A stretch of 64,000 bases of DNA from Strongylocentrotus droebachiensis (lineage: Eukaryota > Echinodermata > Echinoidea > Camarodonta > Strongylocentrotidae), in NCBI GenBank assembly GCA_035222895.1, contig JAVYIG010002205.1, positions 62,001 through 126,000 on the forward strand, written 5' to 3'. The notes beneath the pieces were generated by a model that was given only the letters and a program-made list of their open reading frames with translations, ran no database searches and had not been told where the DNA came from. A program made the position numbers and the translations under genes. Positions 57,527 through 64,000 of this stretch are shown in pieces. Position 1 is the stretch's first letter. The number at the start of each line of letters is the position of its first letter.

Positions 57527-60500
57527 TTATAGACCTGTATCTCTTTCCTCTTTCTTAGCCTCTACAATGCATGATGAATCTCTGTCTGTCTTGTCATTGT
57601 CTTCAGCTGCTCCGTTAGTTGCTGTTTCTTTCATGATTCTCTCTTTGGAGGCTAAACTCTGCTCCATGTCCTCACTGGTAAGCTCTTTGTGTGGAAGGGT
57701 CTGGGGTAGCTGTGTGCATACAATACTGAGGACAGTTGTATGTTCCTTTAACAGGACATTCTTCATGGAGCTGATCAGAGCAAGAGCTTTGTCTAATGGG
57801 TTATACAGGGCACCACTAGTGGGTGGACACTCCAATGTCTGTCCACTGTTTTGTTTCCTACCTGGAATGTCATTCCTGGATCCAGAAGGCATTTCTTCTC
57901 TACATGATCTCTCTGCGTCATCAACTGCTTCCTTGCTTGTATTGACTGGTACAGTCTGAGACGTATCAACCAATGTGGTAGCTTCTCCTGTGTGAGCTTC
58001 GGGACAACTTCTCTCATGATCAGTGCCGTTCACATATGTCTCATGTTCTCCATTCATAGCCTGTGAGGGGCGAGCAGCAACATGTGTTCCACTAATACTG
58101 CTCAGTATCCTATCAACCAGCTGCTCTTGTGTCAGGACCTGGTCACCAGCTACCGGTGAGTCTGGTGTCATTGAAAGACAGACTTGCTTGTCCTGTGAAT
58201 CTGAATGGCACGATAAAGACAAGGATAATGGCCACGATGTATCCCTCAGGACATCACTCTGAAACAGATATCCTTCAGTACGGGGGTTCAGAAGCATGCT
58301 GTCATCGTCCTCATCGTTCACCCGTTCCTTCACGACATCATCCCTCTGGTGTGCATCATCCTTTTGATTATCTTTTTGTTTTCCAGACAAACTATCCGGA
58401 TCACCCTCTGGGACATTCTGTAATCCTTGACCTTTGTCCTTTTCTGGTTGTCCATGTGACTGACAAGCATGTAGTCTTGTCCTGAAGCGGTAGAGTTGAG
58501 TGAGTCTGTACTGTGCTCTCAGACACACCAGCTTTGGACTGATATCAGCTTGGTTGGTTGATGACATCATCACTGACTCCTCACCTGTGCAATCAAATAA
58601 CAGTGACCTATTCATTTCATGTACCTCTAACCATTTGGATGAACAAACGATTAGAAATGTAGTTTATCGTTTTGGGCAGTCTACTCATGTACTTAAGTTA
58701 TACATGAATCTATTTTGAAATGTTGAAGAAAAAAAAGGGGGAAAAAAAATCCTTTTTTCCATTATTTTTTAAAAATTTTATCAGTACCAGTAAATATCTG
58801 GCAGCCTGTAATAGGTTATTGCCTTTGAAAAAATTGTGTAGCGTTACTTTTTAAGGTAACATTTTCCGACACAATTTCTTTTCTTGGTTCTTATATTAGA
58901 ATATTTAGAATGGTACCTTCTTCAATTAGGAAATATGACGTTTTTAATAGCATGAATAAAATAAGGATTATATGCACTGTATATTGGAATTAATTAATAC
59001 AAATATTGATCTTTCCACAAATTTACATATCCTGAATTATTGGTTACCTTGGGGCAGTATAATCTGAAGAATACCGATGGCTACTGCTGGATGACCTGAT
59101 GTATGACATAGCTGCACTGCTTCTGCTACATGACCCATCATGACCTCAGAATGACCTGACCTTTGACCTAGCAATATCTGCTGTGCAGCATATCTCAACA
59201 CCTACAAATATATGGAAAATATAATTTGTCTTAAGTAATCATGGTATGTACAGTTGATTCAACTTGTCATGTTTTGTGTTTGTAAAAATTGAAAAATGTT
59301 TATAACCCTGACAAGTCATACCATGTGAGTCAAAACAAAGTTTACACAGGTCTAGAAAATTGCTAATTATTTAAAAAATCATCTATGAACAGTAAATTAT
59401 TGTACATCTTATGAAAGAGTGTTTTATCCCAAATCATTTGGTATCATATTTGTGTGGTGTGTGTTCACGCTTGGATGAATAGGAGGCATTGTTTGCGAGA
59501 GTGCAAAAATCGACTTGCGCCAAAGCGATGCCTACAGCATGTATTATGTTGGGATTAGCAGAGTGAGAGAATGAATTGAATGTATCAAATCAAATGCATT
59601 GCATATGCTTTTTGCAGAAGCAAAGTCACACACACACACACACCAGGCACACAAATGTTCGTTGATATTTGATATATGTGAGGCATGATTAATTTTGTTA
59701 GGGATGTTATTTGGATCTGCACAGACCGAATTAATACCCAAATCCCAATTTTTTTATTCAAACATCACATAAGCAACTTTGGCGCAAGTCGATTTTTGCA
59801 CTCTTGCAAACAATGCCTCCTGTTCATCCAAGCGTGATCACATACCACACAAAAATGATACCAAATGATTTGAAATAAAACACTCTTTCATAAGATGTAC
59901 AATAATTTACAGTTCATAGATGATTTTTAAAATAATTAGCAATTTTCTAGGTGTAAACTTTTTTTTGACTCACACTGTACAGATCTATAACACTCTACAT
60001 ATACTGTTAAGAATTCATGGTATGTACAGTTGATTCAACTTGTCATGTTTTGTGTTTGTAAAAACTGAAAATGTTTATAATCATGACCAGTTATACAGGT
60101 CTATAACACTTTATATACATGTCAAAATCACAAGCCAGGACATAAAACGTTGACCTCATTCACAAATATTCATGAGGATCCTGAAGTGAAACGGGACAAA
60201 AATTCGACTTCATTCGGAAAGGGGGTATTATAGCCAAAGATAATGGAAGGCTATAGTGCTCGTTTCACATTGAGATTTTTTTCTTTCCATTTAATATTAT
60301 ACAAAGCATTAAATATACCTTGTTGATATCATGGGCTACGTCATATGGCATCCCACCACTCAAGCACTGCAGATCAGGTGATTGATCACATGACAAGTCT
60401 GCTCTAACCAGCAGTGTTTCTACCACAGGAGCTCCATTCAATGTAGGGATAGACCAGACACATCCAATATCACTAGGCTCTGTAGGGGAAGAACAATCAT

Positions 60501-63059
60501 AAATTTATTGCACAACAAATTACCATTAATGATAATTTACACTGCTGGGATTTAGCAAATAAATTAACAAGTTCAGATGTATAAACTCTTCATTTTTTAA
60601 TTTAACTCAGTGAAAATACTTGCTCGAGGCCAGGAGAAGGGCTCGTATTTTTTGACCTGTTTGCCTGCCAAATTTTATGTACATTTATACCAATGCAACT
60701 CTGTGCGATGCAACACAGAATAACTCACAACATGCACGTAGGCCACATCCAAATTGATAACTTGAAGTGCTGCTACAATCTGTATAAGAGAGAAGGTGCA
60801 TTTTGGTTTTCGTACATTTAATATTTAGACCACTTCAGCCCAAATTTAGATACAGACATGTATGTAAGACCCTAATAATACTAACACACTACTGAACATA
60901 TGCATCATCTGCTGAATCCAGGCTAACTCGGACCAAAGACAACTCGGCCCAGCTGCAAAAACGGTCAGTTTTTGTCATTCTACCCTAACCCTAACCCTAA
61001 TTCTAACCCTAACCCTAAACCTAAACCTGCAAAATCTGACCGCTTTTGCAACTGGGCCGACATGTCTTTGGTCCGAGTTAGCCCGACTCCCATCTGCTCA
61101 TGAAATGTGAAAGAGGCTTACCAGTCCACTGAATCTTTGGAACGCTCTCAGTGTGTATGTGAGTATGGCTGATATTATGATCTGTTGTAAGGTATCCTTC
61201 ATGGGTCAAACACCAAACCAGAAGCTCATAGATGACAACAAGTAAAGCATACACCTGAGAACAGAAAGAGATGTGTGACACAACCTTTACAACCTCAATA
61301 ATAATCCAACAAAATTTAAACAAGCAAAATATCTGTTCAACATGGGGAAACACTATAAATCACAAGCCATATCCTAATTAATTGCTTTTTCATGTCATAC
61401 ATATTAGGAAAAACTCTTTAACTGTTAAAAACTGATGAAATGCTTAGCGAAATTAAAGAATGGTTTTGCTTTCAATTCACAACTGGTCCTGGAATAATCC
61501 TCCTTTACTCAAAAATGCTGTGCTCAGAATACAGAGTATACAAAGTGACATTCAGAGTATAAATTAACATTCACACAATCCTGTATTTCTATTAATTTCT
61601 TAAAGTAAAGCCCCTATTTTCAGTGGGCCCAACATTTCTATGCAATATTTCTTAATCAACACTTTACCAGTAGACTAACTGGGGGTGTTTCATTAAGCTG
61701 TTCGTAAAGCTACGCATGACGTTACGAACAACTTGTATATGAAAAGCCAAATGGGATGCTTAATCATTATTAACTGCATCAACTAAAATTGAACTGTGCA
61801 GATGTAGATTAACATTCTTATCATAACAAACATTTTTTATGCAAAGTATATTTTTGCCATAATTTAATTGAGGTTATTGGGAATATCAGGAAAAAGTTTG
61901 GGCATCCTATCTGGCACTTCATATACAAGTCATTCGTAAAGTCATGCGCAACTTTACAAACAGCTTTATGAAACACCCCCCTGTGGTTACAAGTTCCTTC
62001 ATCACACTGAATGACCCTTACCTGATATTTCTTATCCAGTAAGAAGATATCAACAGCCTGCTTCCACTGACCAGTCAATAAACTCAGGTTCAAGAATCTA
62101 GTTGCTATGGATACCACTAGCCCCTCCTCTGTACAACCAGACAAGATGGCGACATGAAGGGCTGTTCCAAGAGCTGCCACATCCCCCTTCCTGGCCAGTA
62201 GCTTGATAGCATTCATTGGCTGGTTGAGTGCCAGGTAGCTGGAATGTAAATTATTCTAGCTAGGATTAATGAATTTATCAAACAATAACAAATAAGACTG
62301 TATTATGAGCAGAGTAACTTCATTTTCAAAGAGTAATGAACATAATAATATAAGGGTGGTGAAAGGTGAAATAAAATAGAATATCTCAAGTCTTACCATC
62401 TTGCAGCAGGCTCATAGCTATTGTTGCCTTCCAGCTGATTGGCCCAGGTCAAGTAGAGGTCATGAAGAACTGGGTCAGAGGGCAGCAATCTCACTTGGGC
62501 AAGTGCAATGGCATCCCTGAAACAGGAATGATAAATCATATTATAAACATGTTATGTCACAGCAGTAGGCCTGCTATACATCAATATGCATTTTCATGTA
62601 TACAAACGCTACACTGATATGAATATGAACTCTTAGGCATCATACAGTATACAATCATATCCTTTGCAACACCATTGCAAGTATAACATTTACTCTTAAG
62701 GATAATCAAGTAAAACAAAATTCCATGATTAAAGCAATAACTATGAGAATTCTTTGAAACATACATATGCTTTCTTAACAGTCAGGTAAAATAACAACCA
62801 CCACCACCACCATCATCTAAAGTAACAGCCATGACAAGCACCTAGCAGAGGTGGATAATATGTAGGACCATACAAGAAGCCATCAACACCAGCATTTAGA
62901 ACCATCATCATCATCATCATCAACATCATCATCATCATCACCACCATCATCATCATCACCATCATCACCATCATCATCGCCAGTATCATCATCATCATCA
63001 CCATTATCACCATCATCATCATCATCATCATCGCCAGTATCATCATCATCATCACCACC

Positions 63060-63091
<32 letters not shown>

Positions 63092-63101
63092 CATCACCAC
63101 C

Positions 63102-63133
<32 letters not shown>

Positions 63134-63315
63134 CATCATCATCACCATCAAAAAGGAGATATTATACCTAAACATTGAATTCTTCTCGAGGATAGTGATA
63201 GCCTTGTAGACCTGATGACTGATAAGGTAGAAAGTGACGGCCCGATGAATCTGATCCTGAGATTCTAGCTGCCTAGCGTAAGCATCACAGGTCTCTAACC
63301 ATACATCATGTCCAG
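57527..63315 (-). CDS. GEMIN5: GEMIN5-like, last seven coding exons (5' part beyond window)
   Basis: Minus-strand exons, in order: 63168-63315, 62397-62516, 62022-62238, 61122-61254, 60319-60479, 59048-59201 and 57527-58584. All have GT-AG junctions and continuous phase, giving about 663 codons. The first three match the Gemin5 TPR-like dimerisation region: AVTFYLISHQVYKAITILE, AIALAQVRLLPSDPVLHDLY, AARCYLALNQPMNAIKLLAR and KGDVAALGTALHVA. The later exons are helical and less conserved. The long last exon is acidic, Ser/Thr/Gln-rich and probably disordered. Gemin5 binds snRNA within the SMN complex through its N-terminal WD40 repeats and regulates translation through its C-terminus; the WD40 part should lie to the right of the window. 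The stop is TAA at 57527-57529. Confidence 0.88.
59325..59974. mobile_element. 650-bp foldback element in a GEMIN5 intron
   Basis: Arms of about 200 bp (59325-59525 and 59777-59974) are near-perfect inverted copies, with GTGAGTCAAAACAAAGTTTA at the outer left. The flanking roughly 80 bp (59241-59322 and 60016-60095, starting CATGGTATGTACAGTTGATT) are direct copies of each other. A small CA microsatellite lies in the loop. Confidence 0.8.
60914..61090. mobile_element. 177-bp MITE with telomeric-repeat loop
   Basis: CATCTGCT stands on both sides (60906-60913 and 61091-61098). Arms carry GGCTAACTCGGACCAAAGAC and its complement. The loop (60980-61025) is TACCCTAACCCTAACCC-type telomeric repeat. 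It ends 31 bp from the exon at 61122. Confidence 0.85.
61681..61980. mobile_element. 300-bp MITE with GGGGGTGTTTCAT ends
   Basis: GGGGGTGTTTCATTAAGCTG at the left is mirrored at the right with few changes; inner arms share CGTAAAG and GCGCA/ACGCATGAC strings. It lies in a GEMIN5 intron. Confidence 0.85.
62904..63150. repeat. (ATC)n microsatellite next to a GEMIN5 splice donor
   Basis: About 245 bp of CAT/ATC triplets with CAC and GCC interruptions. It ends about 17 bp from the donor of exon 63168-63315. Read through on the minus strand, it gives an artefactual poly-Met frame. Confidence 0.95.
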
Positions 63316-63352
63316 CTGTAAGCAATACATACAATCAATCATATCAGTATTC

Positions 63353-63710
63353 TTTCAATCTTTTGTTCGTTTATTCATTCATTTTCATAAAAAACACAGC
63401 AAAAGCAAATACACATACAAGTATATATAGATACATGTACAAAGGCAGAGAATTTTCAGTTTTATTCTGTTTTATAAGATAACTTCAAATGAAATAGGAG
63501 AACAAATGAAAAGCCCATGGTGGCCTTGTTTAAAAAAGTTCCCTCAAATATTATAATTTATATTACTAAGTATATATTATCGAAAATAATATCGCTAGTG
63601 ATATTCGTTTGTCTCGCAATGTGGTCAATAAGGAATCTAAAAGATCACAAGTATATATTAGTTAAAGATATCACAAAAGACAGCGATAAACACAATATAA
63701 CAATAATATA
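63353..63710 (-). mobile_element. LINE 3'-end copy
   Basis: Shares AAGCCCATGGTGGCCTTGT and flanking AT-rich sequence with the LINE end at 21801-22408. Internal differences near 63590-63660 suggest a further small insertion or divergence. It lies in the intron upstream of the first visible GEMIN5 exon. Confidence 0.7.
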
Positions 63711-64000
63711 CAAAATAAGTATATAAGGATCCTTGAAATAGAATACTACTGCTTCAGTTATTGCTCCACCAGGCTATCACCCAAGGCTAATATTACATGT
63801 TAGAAAGTTACCTTTCTATGCAATCAATAGTGATCTCTTCACTCGCTGTCTGTCTTTCTTTATCTCTCTATCTCCCCTCCCCTCTCCCATCACAAACTGT
63901 CTTCCTACATCCGTCATCTCATCTTTGTTTCTTTATGCCCATATTCTCACTTTCTTTATCTTCATTTCTCTACATTTCTTCCACTTCATACCTTTATCTT

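Noticed and set aside
62813..63334. 173-codon minus frame rich in Met/Val
   Set aside because: It reads a GEMIN5 exon and then runs into the intronic ATC microsatellite; the poly-Met part is not protein.

Overview
The window is eukaryotic nuclear DNA from an animal. It has GT-AG introns, TTAGGG-type telomeric repeats, many miniature inverted-repeat elements, tRNA-derived SINEs with ATT tails, TGTACA microsatellites and long G or C runs. A LINE whose N-terminus carries a signal-like segment followed by a 2A-like motif is the kind described from sea urchins. I therefore infer a marine deuterostome invertebrate, most likely an echinoderm. The three host genes are FBXL3-like, NUDCD2 and GEMIN5-like.

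Layout. 0.3-0.6 kb: a decayed THAP domain. 3.8-8.5 kb, minus strand: an FBXL3-type F-box/LRR gene in four coding exons; it is predicted to be the substrate receptor of an SCF ubiquitin ligase. 9-27 kb: gene-poor DNA made of nested transposons, including a 1.37-kb foldback element rich in AP-1-like TGAGTCA motifs, a 1.74-kb element with GTACGTAC clusters at both ends, decayed LINEs, SINEs and several short elements with duplicated target sites. 27.2-43.3 kb: a minus-strand CR1/L2-type LINE split by a 12,338-bp Ty3/gypsy-type LTR retrotransposon. 44.3-47.6 kb: NUDCD2 (plus strand, four exons), preceded by a tandem array of copies of its own start region. 48-57 kb: repeats and intergenic DNA. 57.5-63.3 kb, minus strand: the last seven exons of a GEMIN5-like gene; its WD40-encoding 5' part lies beyond the right edge.

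The standout is the LTR retrotransposon at 30065-42402. Its two 308-bp LTRs read as identical, it has a 4-bp target duplication, and all three long frames are open, so it looks very young. Gag (helix-hairpin-helix-like segment, gag core, 11-residue repeats, zinc knuckle) joins Pol through a textbook -1 frameshift signal (GGGAAAC, 5-nt spacer, stem-loop). Pol carries protease, RT, RNase H and integrase and ends in a PHD finger rather than a chromodomain. A third ORF of 907 codons sits where env would be, starts directly after a splice-acceptor-like sequence, and encodes a zinc-finger-like motif plus a complete TatD-type metal-dependent nuclease domain. A retroelement carrying both a histone-reader-like module and a TatD nuclease is the best candidate here for an undescribed system.

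Other signals are six in-register copies of the NUDCD2 start region (87, 87, 87, 87 and 55 bp apart), a foldback MITE whose loop is telomeric repeat, and a 2A-like motif in the LINE. All calls come from reading the sequence; no database search was run.
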